From Actinomycetota bacterium (GTDB taxonomy: Bacteria; Actinomycetota; Acidimicrobiia; IMCC26256; PALSA-555): a stretch of DNA of 32,128 nucleotides. Under the pieces are notes generated by a model, which saw only the letters and a program-made list of their open reading frames with translations, did not search any database and was not told where the DNA came from. How positions within the stretch are numbered: position 1 is the stretch's first letter; each line of letters begins with the position of its first letter. Location: positions 1 to 32,128 of the forward strand of contig VGBI01000024.1 of NCBI GenBank assembly GCA_016870595.1, in the 5' to 3' direction. This document shows, one piece after another, positions 8,039 through 16,150 of the stretch. Made by a program: the position numbers and the translations under genes.

Positions 8039-8092
8039 CCCGGGGAGCGAGTCGAATCCTCACGCCCCTCACGGGGCGGGCGGGTTTCAGCC
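8039..8092 (-). repeat. Degenerate tRNA-Leu 3' fragment (left attachment-site remnant)
   Basis: These 54 bases align without gaps to 23921-23974, the part of the intact tRNA-Leu from the anticodon loop to the 3' acceptor strand, in the same orientation. I count seven mismatches (at 8048, 8057, 8070, 8071, 8075, 8078 and 8088). The similarity stops sharply after 8092, inside the anticodon stem. Two T-stem pairs are broken and there is no 5' half, so it cannot be a working tRNA. The remainder of the 280-bp gap (7994-8273) holds no gene that I can see. Confidence 0.8.
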
Positions 8093-8273
8093 TCGGCCTG
8101 AACATGCGCCGCGTCGCGCCGAATCCGCTGCGTATGCCCTGACCCGCGGTTTCGCGTGCGGTGCTGCCCGCCCCCTCCACCCGAAACGGCGGCGTTGTGC
8201 ACTATGCGTGAGCAGGGCGTTCACGCGCGGAGGTTGCGTCGGGGTGTGTGGGGCATGTCTTCGGCGACACGCC

Positions 8274-9959
8274 TCAGGAAGCGATCGGTCGGAGCAGGCC
8301 GCCCGGCCGCGCGCCGGTCGATGCCCCGTCGATCCAGGTGGGCTCTCCGGCCACGATCGTCGCCCGGAAGCCGGCCGGAGCCCGCCGGAACCGCCACGTG
8401 CCGAACGGGACATCCCACACGCGCTCCTCCGCGCCGAGCGACAGCTCGTCGAGGCGGAAGACGCACAGATCGCCGGCCATCCCCTCGGCTACCACACCAC
8501 GGTCGCGCAGCCCGAAGAACCCGGCGACCCGACCGGTGAGCGCGTGCACTGCATGCTCAAGCGTGACGAGGCCCGCGTCGCGCACGTAATGCGTCAGCAG
8601 GTACACGTGCTCTCCGGCGGCGGCGAAGAGCTGCAGATGCGCGCCGCTGTCGGTGATGTTGGGGAGCATGTGCGGCTCGTGCAGCGCACGGACGATGTCG
8701 GCTTCGTTGTGCCGCTCGGGTGCCCCGGCGAGCAACGAGCCGATGCCATTGGCCAGCACCCACTCGGCGAGCGCGTCGGACAGGTGCAGCCCGGTGTGCT
8801 CGGAGTAGTCCAGGAGCGAGATGTCGAGCGGGCCGGTACCGGTCTCCGACACCGCGAAGTACATCTCGTGGGGGCGATCGACGCGCGACATGCTCGATCG
8901 TGTCCGGTTGTCCCAGTCGTCGCGCGCACGGGCGCGCCACGCGGGGTCGGCCAGGGTCGCCAGCTTGTCCTCGGCCGGACCGTTGAGCACCTCGTTCCAG
9001 GCCGGCACCCGCTGGAAGGCGATGGAGCGCTCAAAGCTGAAGAAGGGCACCAACGGCTTGAACGCGAGCATGGGCCACACGTCGGCGCCCTCGGCCTGGA
9101 GCCGATGGAACAGCTCCCAGTACTCGGGGCGTCGATCGTCGTCGGGGGTATTGATCGGCAAGCCGGGCCACTGCACGCGGACCCCGGTGTCGCGGGCGAT
9201 CGCACCGAACCGGACGGCGTCGGCCATATTGCGGTCGTGATCGGGGAAGAACGTGAGGACCTGCACCGTGGCAGGTCGGTGCTTCGCCACGACGGCGAAC
9301 AGCGCGCGGTACTCATGGTCGTCGGCGAAATACCCGGGCACGATTCGCAACGCGCGGTCACGATCGAAGACGTTCATGCTGAGCCCGAGGGCGCCGGCCC
9401 GGAGTCCGTCGTCGAGCACCGCGCACATCCGCACAACCTCGTCGTCGGTGGCCGCCCGCTCCCATGCCGCGCCGCCCATCACGAACGTGCGCAGGGCGAG
9501 GTGTCCGACGTAGCCCGCGTAGTGCACTGCAGCCGGGCGGGCGCGCAGCACCTCCGCGTATTCGCCCCAGGTCTCCCAGGTCCACGGGACCAGGTTGCGG
9601 AAGGCCTCGACCGGGAGGTCCTCGAGGAAGCAGAGCAGGTCGACGATCTCGTCGCGCTGGGCGCCGGCGAGGGGCGCGATGGAGTTCCCACAGTTGCCGA
9701 AGACCATCGAGGTGTTGCCTGACGCTGGCAGGGGGTCGACGTCGGGGTTCCACCACATCGCGCCGTCGAGATGGGTGTGGGTGTCGATCACCCCGGGGGC
9801 CACCGTGCAGCCCCGGGCATCGACCACCCGTTCGCCGTCGGGCGTGAGGCTCGGCCCCATCTCGACGATCACGCCGTTGCGCACCCGCACGTCGGCAGTG
9901 AACTCGGATGCCCCGGTACCGTCGACGACCGCGCCCCCGACTACCAGCACGTCACCCAC
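8274..9959 (-). CDS. N-acyl-D-amino-acid deacylase-like amidohydrolase (Amidohydro_3)
   Basis: The 561-residue protein begins with the small beta-sandwich typical of urease-superfamily amidohydrolases, then the metal motif DTHTHLDG (His61, His63). The NCG motif in FGNCGNSIAPL, the segment GALGLSMNVF, and ITDSGAHLQLF with its late metal Asp all match D-aminoacylase/dihydroorotase-like enzymes. The C-terminus again has sandwich strands (VAEGMAGDLCVFRLDEL). Homologues cleave N-acyl-D-amino acids, but many members in catabolic clusters have unknown amide or cyclic substrates. The start is GTG (9957-9959), with no strong Shine-Dalgarno. It is divergent from the TetR-hydrolase fusion gene 54 bases away and so probably shares its palindromic operator. 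Confidence 0.88.
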   Translation of the reverse strand: MGDVLVVGGAVVDGTGASEFTADVRVRNGVIVEMGPSLTPDGERVVDARGCTVAPGVIDTHTHLDGAMWWNPDVDPLPASGNTSMVFGNCGNSIAPLAGAQRDEIVDLLCFLEDLPVEAFRNLVPWTWETWGEYAEVLRARPAAVHYAGYVGHLALRTFVMGGAAWERAATDDEVVRMCAVLDDGLRAGALGLSMNVFDRDRALRIVPGYFADDHEYRALFAVVAKHRPATVQVLTFFPDHDRNMADAVRFGAIARDTGVRVQWPGLPINTPDDDRRPEYWELFHRLQAEGADVWPMLAFKPLVPFFSFERSIAFQRVPAWNEVLNGPAEDKLATLADPAWRARARDDWDNRTRSSMSRVDRPHEMYFAVSETGTGPLDISLLDYSEHTGLHLSDALAEWVLANGIGSLLAGAPERHNEADIVRALHEPHMLPNITDSGAHLQLFAAAGEHVYLLTHYVRDAGLVTLEHAVHALTGRVAGFFGLRDRGVVAEGMAGDLCVFRLDELSLGAEERVWDVPFGTWRFRRAPAGFRATIVAGEPTWIDGASTGARPGGLLRPIAS

Positions 9960-9987
9960 GACACCACCCCGGGCGGGTCCGCCTATT

Positions 9988-10009
9988 CGTTACGTTGTGT
10001 AACGTAACG
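9988..10009. promoter_or_regulatory. 22-bp palindrome, probable TetR-type operator
   Basis: Two perfect 9-bp arms, CGTTACGTT (9988-9996) and AACGTAACG (10001-10009), flank the spacer GTGT. The site fills much of the 54-bp gap between two divergent genes and ends four bases before the ATG of the TetR-fusion gene. Its size and symmetry match TetR-family operators. Binding there would block both promoters, or the 5' end of the regulator's own transcript. The TetR-type protein encoded directly alongside is the obvious ligand. Confidence 0.75.
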
Positions 10010-10013
10010 AGCC

Positions 10014-11426
10014 ATGGGCGCAGCGTCAAGGGCCGGCGGTGGTCGGCCCTGCGACCGGGACATCGACGTCGCCGTGCTGGCCGCGACCCGCGAGCTCCTG
10101 GTCGAGGTCGGCTACCCCGGCCTCACCTACGCTCTGGTCGCGTCGCAAGCCGGGTCGAGCCGCCCGGCGTTGTACCGCCGCTGGCCATCGAAGGCCCACC
10201 TCGTGTTCGACGCCCTCTTCCCGAGCAGGATCGACGACGCCCCGGTCGACGACCCGACCTTCCGGGCGTACCTGCACGCGATTATCACGCGGGTGGCGGC
10301 GTCGTACCGCCGCCCCGTCGCACGCGCGGCGGTGCCGTTCTTGCTCGGCGAGATCCACGATCCCGAACGGCGCCGCAGCATCGTCGACCGCCTCCAGGTC
10401 GAGGCCCACCGAGACTTAGCGACGCGCGTCTCCCAGGCCATTGTGGCCGGTGAGCTGGTCGAGGCGACCGACCCCACCCTCCTCCTCGAGACGGTGCACG
10501 CCGCCGCGCTCCACCACGCGCTGGGCGAGGAGACCGACGATCCCGAATTCGCCGGCGAGCTCGTGGCCCTCGTCCTCGACGGTGCCCCAACGCGCCCGGG
10601 CAGAGGGCTCGGACAACCGACCTGTCGCACGCGCGACCGCTCCCTGGTGACCGACGACGGCACGCGCATCGTGTATCGCACCGGCGGTTGCGGCGGCCCT
10701 GCGCTCGTGTTCGTACACGGCTGGTGCTCGAACCGCACCCACTGGGACGCCCAGCTCGGTCACTTCGCCACGTCACGGCGGGTGGTTGCTGTCGATCGCC
10801 GCGGTCACGGCCGCTCCGACGTCACCACGGATGGCTACACGCCGGCCCGCCACGCCCGGGATCTCGCCGAGGTTGTGCGTCGCGAGCGGCTCGACGAGGT
10901 CGTGCTCGTGGCCCACGCCGGCGGAGGACCGACCGCGCTGGCGTACGCGGACCGCCACCCCGACACCGTGATCGCCCTGGTGCTCGTTGACACGTTCATC
11001 AGCGGCCGCACACCGCTGGGGCGCCCCCACAGCGCCGGGCGCAGCCCCCTCGGGCAGCTCGTCGACCAGCTGACCGGGCCCGACGGGGCCGAGCGCTTCG
11101 CCGCGACGTACCGCAGGTTCTTCAGTAGCGCTGCGGGGCCCGAGGCCGAGGCGGCGGTGCGCGACGCGATGGCGGTCCCCTTGCGTGTCGCCCGCGCCGA
11201 CCTGGCGAGCCTGGCCGCCGACAGCGAGGGTCCGGCCCGTCGCCTCCGGTGCCCGGTGCTGTGGCTGACCGTCGCGCCCGCCGACATCGCCCGCCTCATC
11301 ACCGTGTTCCGCGTCGTCCACTTCGGCGTCGTGGTCGGGTCGGGGCACTTCCCTCACCTGGAGGTCCCCGACCAGGTGAACGCCATGATCGAGCGATTCC
11401 TCACCGTCGTCGGCCCGCAAGCGTGA
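10014..11426 (+). CDS. TetR-type DNA-binding domain fused to a pseudo-alpha/beta-hydrolase
   Basis: The fusion protein has 470 residues. Residues 18-66 are a TetR N-terminal helix-turn-helix (LLVEVGYPGLTYALVASQAG, then PALYRRWPSKAHLV), followed by a TetR-like helical region to about 190. From about 208 to the end is a complete alpha/beta-hydrolase fold: ALVFVHGWCSN with the oxyanion HG, VVAVDRRGHGRSD, the elbow VAHAGGG at 299-305, and a C-terminal GHFPHLE with the expected catalytic His445. The nucleophile position of the elbow is Ala302, so ordinary serine hydrolysis is not expected. I infer a one-component sensor in which the dead hydrolase pocket binds the effector. The 22-bp palindrome in front of the ATG is its likely operator. 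No stop or frameshift separates the halves. Confidence 0.88.
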   Translation: MGAASRAGGGRPCDRDIDVAVLAATRELLVEVGYPGLTYALVASQAGSSRPALYRRWPSKAHLVFDALFPSRIDDAPVDDPTFRAYLHAIITRVAASYRRPVARAAVPFLLGEIHDPERRRSIVDRLQVEAHRDLATRVSQAIVAGELVEATDPTLLLETVHAAALHHALGEETDDPEFAGELVALVLDGAPTRPGRGLGQPTCRTRDRSLVTDDGTRIVYRTGGCGGPALVFVHGWCSNRTHWDAQLGHFATSRRVVAVDRRGHGRSDVTTDGYTPARHARDLAEVVRRERLDEVVLVAHAGGGPTALAYADRHPDTVIALVLVDTFISGRTPLGRPHSAGRSPLGQLVDQLTGPDGAERFAATYRRFFSSAAGPEAEAAVRDAMAVPLRVARADLASLAADSEGPARRLRCPVLWLTVAPADIARLITVFRVVHFGVVVGSGHFPHLEVPDQVNAMIERFLTVVGPQA

Positions 11427-11441
11427 GTCGCGCCTGACCGG

Positions 11442-13811
11442 TCACAGATCACGCGGCCGGTCGGCCACCACTCCTCGCCGGAAGAGGTCATCGATCGCAT
11501 CGCTGGTGATGCCCAGCTCGCCGAGGATCTCGCGGGTGTGCTGCCCGAAGGTCGGCGCCGGGCGCGTCACCCAGCGGTCCACTCCGGGCGCTCGGTAGGG
11601 CTGACCCGGGACCTCGATGCTTCCGAGGACAGGATGATCCACCGGCTCGAAGAGGCCACGCGCCCGGTACTGCGGATGATGGCGTAGCAGCCGCGGGTCG
11701 CGACACCATCCGGCCGGAACGCCGAGCGCGCATAGCTCGTCTGCGGCTGCCGAGGCGTCACGGGTCGCGACCCACGCGCCGATGACCGTGTCCAACGAGT
11801 CGTGGTGCTCGACGCGTCCGGCGTGCGAAGCGAACCGCGGGTCGTGGATGAGGGCCGATTCCCCCAAGTGAGCGGCGAGTGCGTCCCACTGTGCGTCGGT
11901 CGTCACGCTCACGGCGAGCCACTCGCCATCGCTCGCAGCGCGATAGACACCCTGCGGCGCGGCATGGGCGGCCCGGTTCCCGGTGCGGCCCATCGTGGTG
12001 CCGTACATGCTGTGCTCGAGCACCGGCTGCGCCGACACGTGCAGCGCGGCCTCGAGCATTACGGACTCCACCGCGACCGACGCACCCGAGCGCGCCCGCT
12101 GGGCCAGGCCCACCATCGCAGCCCAGGCGCCGGTCGCACCCCCGACCGGGTCGGGCAGGCCGCCCTTAGAGACCGGCAGGCCGTCGGCGAAGCCGGTGAT
12201 CGACGACATCGTGGACATCGGCTCGATCGTCTGGGCGAAGGCCGGGCGGTCGCGCCACGGGCCGTCGAGACCGAACGCGGGCATGCGGAGGTAGACGATG
12301 TGGGGATTCCGCTCGAGCACGGCGTCGTGGGTGAGTCCCCAAGCCTCGGCCACCCTCGGCGCGAAGTTCTCGACCAGCACATCGGCCTGCTCGATGAGGC
12401 GCCACAGGAGATCGAGGCCCTCGTCGGTGCCCAGGTCGAGCGCGATGCCACGCCGGTCGGTGTCGACCGCGACGAACATGTGCCCGTACTCCCACCAGTC
12501 GTCCGAGCGGGCGAGCACCTTGCCGAGGAGCCGCATGCCGTCCGGATTGGCCGGTCCTTCGATGTGGACCACGTCGGCCCCCAGGCGACCGAGGATCTGG
12601 GTCGTGAGCGCGCCCACCCACCACGCCGTCAGATCCACCACGCGGAGCCCGGTGAGCGGCCGCGCCGGATCCGTTCCGGGCGGGGCCACCGACCGCTCGG
12701 CCGCAGGACGCGGGCGCACTTCGGTCTCGTGCTCGCCTAGGCGCGGCGCTCCGCCCGGCGAGGGGAGCGCGCGCCCATTGAGGCGGTAGGGCGGGCGCAA
12801 TGCCACGTGTCCGTCGTCGCCCGTGACGAAGACGTCGCGCGCGCCGAGCTGCTCGTCGCACAGCACCGAGGCGCCGTCGTGGCACGGCGCCACCGGAATC
12901 CGCAGCGCGGCCGCATCCTCGATGACTTCCTGGACTGTGTGCGACGACACCCACGCATCGATCTCAGCCTGCCACGTCGCTCCCATCGCCAGACGGGCGT
13001 TCAGGCTCAGGTACTGCGGATCCTCCATGAGATCGGGTTGACCGATCAGCAGCAGGAACATCTGCATCATGTGCCCGGCGTTGCAGTTGAACGCAACCAA
13101 TCCGTCGCGCGCCCGCTCGATCCCGGGGGTGTCGAGCGTGCGCACGGGCGGACCCACCACGGGGGCGCCCGTCAGCTGGTGTACGAGATCGAGGTGATTG
13201 GTGCCCGAGAGGGCCATCACGTCGTGCACGGACACGTCGAGGTAAGTCCCTTCACCACCGGAGCGGGCGTGCAGCACTGCGGCCAGCGCAGGGGCCGCAG
13301 AGAACAGGCCGCCGAGGAACTCCGAGATCCGACCACCGGCCTGCACCGGCGGTCGATCCGTGGGCCCGCGGAACTGCAGCCCTCCCGACTCGGCCTGGAT
13401 CGTCAGGTCGGTGGCAGGCCGGCCCGACCAGGGCCCACTGCGACCGAACGCGGTGATCGACACGACCACGAGATGTGGGAACGATCGGCGGAGCGCGGCG
13501 ACGTCGAGGGCCGGGTCGCCGTCGTCGATCAACAGGTCCGAGCCGGAGAGCAGCGACCGGACCCGGGTGTCGCCGACCGAGCCCACGATCGAGCGCTTGC
13601 CTCCGTTCAGGTAGCGGAACAACGCCCCGTCGCGACCATCCGGCACCGACACCGTCGACGCATAACGCCGAAGCGCGTCGCCGCCGGGCGGCTCCGCCTT
13701 GATGACATCAGCTCCGGCATCGACGAACAGCTTGCCCAGCAGCGGCCCCGAGACCCGGGTGGCACACTCGACGACCTGGATGCCGTCGAGCGGATGGGGC
13801 TCGTCGACCAT
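11442..13811 (-). CDS. Tandem-domain CaiB/BaiF family III CoA-transferase
   Basis: The 789-residue protein consists of two CaiB/BaiF units in tandem, at about residues 5-365 and 385-789. Unit 1 begins LDGIQVVECATRVSGPLLGK and has GADVIKAEPPGGD and the expected catalytic Asp197 in DVSVHDVMAL. Unit 2 begins LTGLRVVDLTAWWVGAL and has GADVVHIEGP and VLVENFAP; at the aligned catalytic position it has Glu587 (SVMLEAAL). Single-unit homologues act as dimers moving CoA from one carboxylic acid to another, with an acyl-Asp intermediate. This arrangement could be an internal pseudo-dimer. The ATG (13809-13811) shares one base with the MarR gene's TGA, so the two are coupled. By context it would activate an acid product of the island pathway. 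Confidence 0.88.
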   Translation of the reverse strand: MVDEPHPLDGIQVVECATRVSGPLLGKLFVDAGADVIKAEPPGGDALRRYASTVSVPDGRDGALFRYLNGGKRSIVGSVGDTRVRSLLSGSDLLIDDGDPALDVAALRRSFPHLVVVSITAFGRSGPWSGRPATDLTIQAESGGLQFRGPTDRPPVQAGGRISEFLGGLFSAAPALAAVLHARSGGEGTYLDVSVHDVMALSGTNHLDLVHQLTGAPVVGPPVRTLDTPGIERARDGLVAFNCNAGHMMQMFLLLIGQPDLMEDPQYLSLNARLAMGATWQAEIDAWVSSHTVQEVIEDAAALRIPVAPCHDGASVLCDEQLGARDVFVTGDDGHVALRPPYRLNGRALPSPGGAPRLGEHETEVRPRPAAERSVAPPGTDPARPLTGLRVVDLTAWWVGALTTQILGRLGADVVHIEGPANPDGMRLLGKVLARSDDWWEYGHMFVAVDTDRRGIALDLGTDEGLDLLWRLIEQADVLVENFAPRVAEAWGLTHDAVLERNPHIVYLRMPAFGLDGPWRDRPAFAQTIEPMSTMSSITGFADGLPVSKGGLPDPVGGATGAWAAMVGLAQRARSGASVAVESVMLEAALHVSAQPVLEHSMYGTTMGRTGNRAAHAAPQGVYRAASDGEWLAVSVTTDAQWDALAAHLGESALIHDPRFASHAGRVEHHDSLDTVIGAWVATRDASAAADELCALGVPAGWCRDPRLLRHHPQYRARGLFEPVDHPVLGSIEVPGQPYRAPGVDRWVTRPAPTFGQHTREILGELGITSDAIDDLFRRGVVADRPRDL

Positions 13812-14524
13812 CAGACCGAGCGCCGGCCTGCGTCGACGGGTCCGGACACGGGTTCCTCGATGCGCGCGATCTCCTGCTGGCGCAGATACGTCGCAAGCCA
13901 CCAGGCGTCGGCTTCTCCGAGCCACCGCAAGAGCTCAGTCCCGAGGTCGGCGAGCTCGCTCCGGCGTCGCTCCGTGGGTGCGGCGGGAAGTGAGGCGCCA
14001 CTGGCCGGCAGCGCGAACTCGTACTCGAGTGTCAGCATTCGGTTGAGATCCCGGGCGCAACGTGTCACCTGGTCGTACTGGGCCACGCCGAGGATCTCGG
14101 TGTAGCGGGCTTCGACCGCGTCGATGCCGGCGCGCTCGGCGATGGCGGCCGCGCCATCGGTCACGAAGGCCCGACCCAGATCCGTGAGCTCCACGAGGTT
14201 CGCCCGGCCGTCATCGGGGTTGGCGACCCACGCCACGAACCCGGCCCGGGCGGCCAGGCCGACCGTCTGGCTGGCGTCCTGGGCGCTCACGCCCAGGGCC
14301 TCGGCGAGCCGGCCCTGGGGCACCGCGCCCTTCCACACGAGCGCAAGCAGCGGCGCCATGCCGGGACGCCGTTGCTCGTACCCGGCATCGGCCAAGGTGC
14401 GGTCGATGTGACGACGCAGGTCGTTGGCGATCGCGATCAGGTGGTGCACCACGTTGTCGGCGCTGCGCTGGGAACCCGGATACCGCCCGACATCGCTTTC
14501 TGACCCACCCACCGGCTCACCCAT
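13811..14524 (-). CDS. MarR-family transcriptional regulator
   Basis: The protein has 237 residues from the ATG at 14522-14524, with GGAG five bases upstream; a TTG at 14567-14569 is a longer alternative. The core has the MarR winged-helix: QGRLAEALGVSAQDASQTVG as recognition helices, then VANPDDGRANLVELTDLGRA as the wing with its D-x-R element and following helix. Flanking helices would form the dimer interface, and a C-terminal extension of about 60 residues is specific to this protein. It is translationally coupled to the CaiB/BaiF gene and divergent from the BVMO at 14654. It is therefore probably the local regulator of both, perhaps released by an aromatic or acyl-CoA ligand as in other MarR proteins. 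Confidence 0.88.
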   Translation of the reverse strand: MGEPVGGSESDVGRYPGSQRSADNVVHHLIAIANDLRRHIDRTLADAGYEQRRPGMAPLLALVWKGAVPQGRLAEALGVSAQDASQTVGLAARAGFVAWVANPDDGRANLVELTDLGRAFVTDGAAAIAERAGIDAVEARYTEILGVAQYDQVTRCARDLNRMLTLEYEFALPASGASLPAAPTERRRSELADLGTELLRWLGEADAWWLATYLRQQEIARIEEPVSGPVDAGRRSV

Positions 14525-14565
14525 CACCGCTCCGACCCGCTCCACCTGTGCGCGGCTCGGACTCG

Positions 14566-14579
14566 TCAACTTTGCTTGA
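14566..14579. promoter_or_regulatory. Candidate MarR-type site in the divergent MarR/BVMO promoter region
   Basis: TCAA (14566-14569) and TTGA (14576-14579) form short inverted arms with a six-base spacer. They lie in an unusually AT-rich patch directly upstream of TACCCT (14581-14586), a possible -10 for the BVMO gene. MarR operators are often TTGA/TCAA-type palindromes of this size. The arms are only four bases, so the call is weak. Confidence 0.25.
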
Positions 14580-14653
14580 GTACCCTACTCTCCACCATTA
14601 GTCGGAATCGTTCCCGTCGCAAGGGACGATCGCCAACGCAACGGGGGACTCCG

Positions 14654-16114
14654 ATGAACGCACCGGGTACGGATCGCGTCCGCATCGCCGTCATCGGCGC
14701 CGGACCGGGCGGGCTGTGTATGGGCAAGCGCTTGCTCGACGAAGGCATCGACGACTTCGTGCTCCTCGAGAAGTCCGACGGCGTCGGGGGCACCTGGAAC
14801 CTGAACCGCTACCCCGGCTGCGAGTGCGACGTGCAGTCGGCCCTGTACTCGTTCTCGTTCGAGATCAAGCCCGACTGGTCCAAGCCCTACGGCACCCAGC
14901 CCGAGATCCTCGCCTACATGGAGCACGTCGCCGAGAAGTACGGCGTGCTCCCCCACGTGCGCCTCGGCAGAAGCGTGAGGCGCGCGGTCTGGGACGAGCC
15001 GACGGCCACCTGGACGCTCACCCTCGACGACGGCGCCACCGTCACCGCCGACGTCGTGGTCAGCGCGATCGGCATGTTCAACGACCTGGCCTGGCCCGAC
15101 ATCGACGGGCTCGACGACTTCGCCGGGACGCTGTTCCACTCGGCGCAGTGGAACTGGGACCACGATCTCACCGGCGAACGCGTCGCCGTGATCGGCTCCG
15201 CCGCGTCGGCCGTGCAGTTCGTGCCCGAGATCCGGAAGCAGGCCGGCATAGTGCACCTGTTCCAACGCACGGCGAACTGGGTCACCCCGAAGATCGACAC
15301 GCCGTATACGGCCGGGCAGCTTGAGGCGTTCCGCCACGACCCGACCCCGATCCTCGAATTCCGCCGCGAGGTCGAGGACTCGATGAACAAGGGCATGACC
15401 TTCACCAACACCGAGAAGCTGGCGCTCTCGGTTGCCGCGGTCAACCAAGCGATCGATCAGGTGAACGACCCGGTCGTGCGGGAGAAGCTGCGGCCACAGC
15501 ATCCCTTCGGCTGCAAGCGGCCGCTCATGTCGAACGTGTACTACCCGGCCTTCAACGAGCCCAACCTCGAGCTCGTCACCGAGCCCGTCTTCCGGATCAC
15601 GCCCCACAGCGTCGTAACCGACGACGGACAGGAGCGGGTCGTCGACACCATCGTCCTCGCGACCGGGTTCGCCGCCACCAGGTACCTGTCGGCGATCGAC
15701 GTGGTCGGTCGCAACGGCACGAGGATCGACGACGCTTGGAACGACGGTGCGACCGCATACCTGGGCATCACCACGGCCGGGTTCCCGAACCTCTTCATGC
15801 TCTACGGACCCAACACGAACAACGGCTCAATCCTCACGATGATCGAGTACCAGGTGGAACACATCCTCGGCCACGTCCGCCGACTCCTCGACGAGCACCT
15901 CGCGTGGGTCGACGTGCGCCCGGAGCCGATGGCGCGCTTCAACGACGACGTGCAGCGGGCGATCGCCGACATCCCCGTGTGGAACTTCGGGTGCAACGGC
16001 TACTACCGCACCCCCTCGGGTCGCATCGTCACCCAATGGCCCTTCTCGATGAGGGAGTTCCACGACCGCACCGCCACCATCGACCCGGCCGACTACGAGG
16101 TTGCCACGCGCTGA
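14654..16114 (+). CDS. Flavin-dependent Baeyer-Villiger-type monooxygenase (island copy)
   Basis: The 486-residue protein has the FAD motif GAGPGG near residue 17, GVGGTWNLNRYPG, and the BVMO fingerprint F-x-G-x3-H-x3-W (FAGTLFHSAQW). Its NADPH-side motif is GSAASA, and ATGFAATRYL and MLYGPNTNNGS follow as in cyclohexanone- and phenylacetone-type enzymes. The start at 14654 follows a GGGGGA. It lacks the long N-terminal extension of the BVMO at 3570 and is clearly a different subfamily, not a recent duplicate. The reaction is oxygen insertion beside a ketone with O2 and NADPH. It is divergent from the MarR/CoA-transferase pair and converges on the six-gene redox operon, which could supply its ketone substrate. 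Confidence 0.92.
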   Translation: MNAPGTDRVRIAVIGAGPGGLCMGKRLLDEGIDDFVLLEKSDGVGGTWNLNRYPGCECDVQSALYSFSFEIKPDWSKPYGTQPEILAYMEHVAEKYGVLPHVRLGRSVRRAVWDEPTATWTLTLDDGATVTADVVVSAIGMFNDLAWPDIDGLDDFAGTLFHSAQWNWDHDLTGERVAVIGSAASAVQFVPEIRKQAGIVHLFQRTANWVTPKIDTPYTAGQLEAFRHDPTPILEFRREVEDSMNKGMTFTNTEKLALSVAAVNQAIDQVNDPVVREKLRPQHPFGCKRPLMSNVYYPAFNEPNLELVTEPVFRITPHSVVTDDGQERVVDTIVLATGFAATRYLSAIDVVGRNGTRIDDAWNDGATAYLGITTAGFPNLFMLYGPNTNNGSILTMIEYQVEHILGHVRRLLDEHLAWVDVRPEPMARFNDDVQRAIADIPVWNFGCNGYYRTPSGRIVTQWPFSMREFHDRTATIDPADYEVATR

Positions 16115-16142
16115 CCGCACTTGGCTCACCACAGGGCGGTCA
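16112..16142. terminator. Weak bidirectional hairpin between converging genes
   Basis: TGACCGC (16112-16118) and GCGGTCA (16136-16142) are perfect 7-bp inverted arms with a 17-base loop. They lie between the BVMO stop and the SDR stop on the other strand. There is no T-tract on either side. The position supports a transcription end for both units, but the long loop makes this uncertain. Confidence 0.3.
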
Positions 16143-16150
16143 CCTCAGGT

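Noticed and set aside
8039-8092. A second functional tRNA gene
   Set aside because: It has no 5' half, broken T-stem pairs and a disrupted anticodon stem; it is a fragment.
7938-9722. A 594-codon plus-strand frame opposite the deacylase gene
   Set aside because: The minus-strand translation carries all amidohydrolase motifs; this frame is its complement.
3570-16114. The two BVMO genes as a recent duplication
   Set aside because: They differ in length, N-terminal extension, second Rossmann motif and C-terminus, so they are separate subfamilies.
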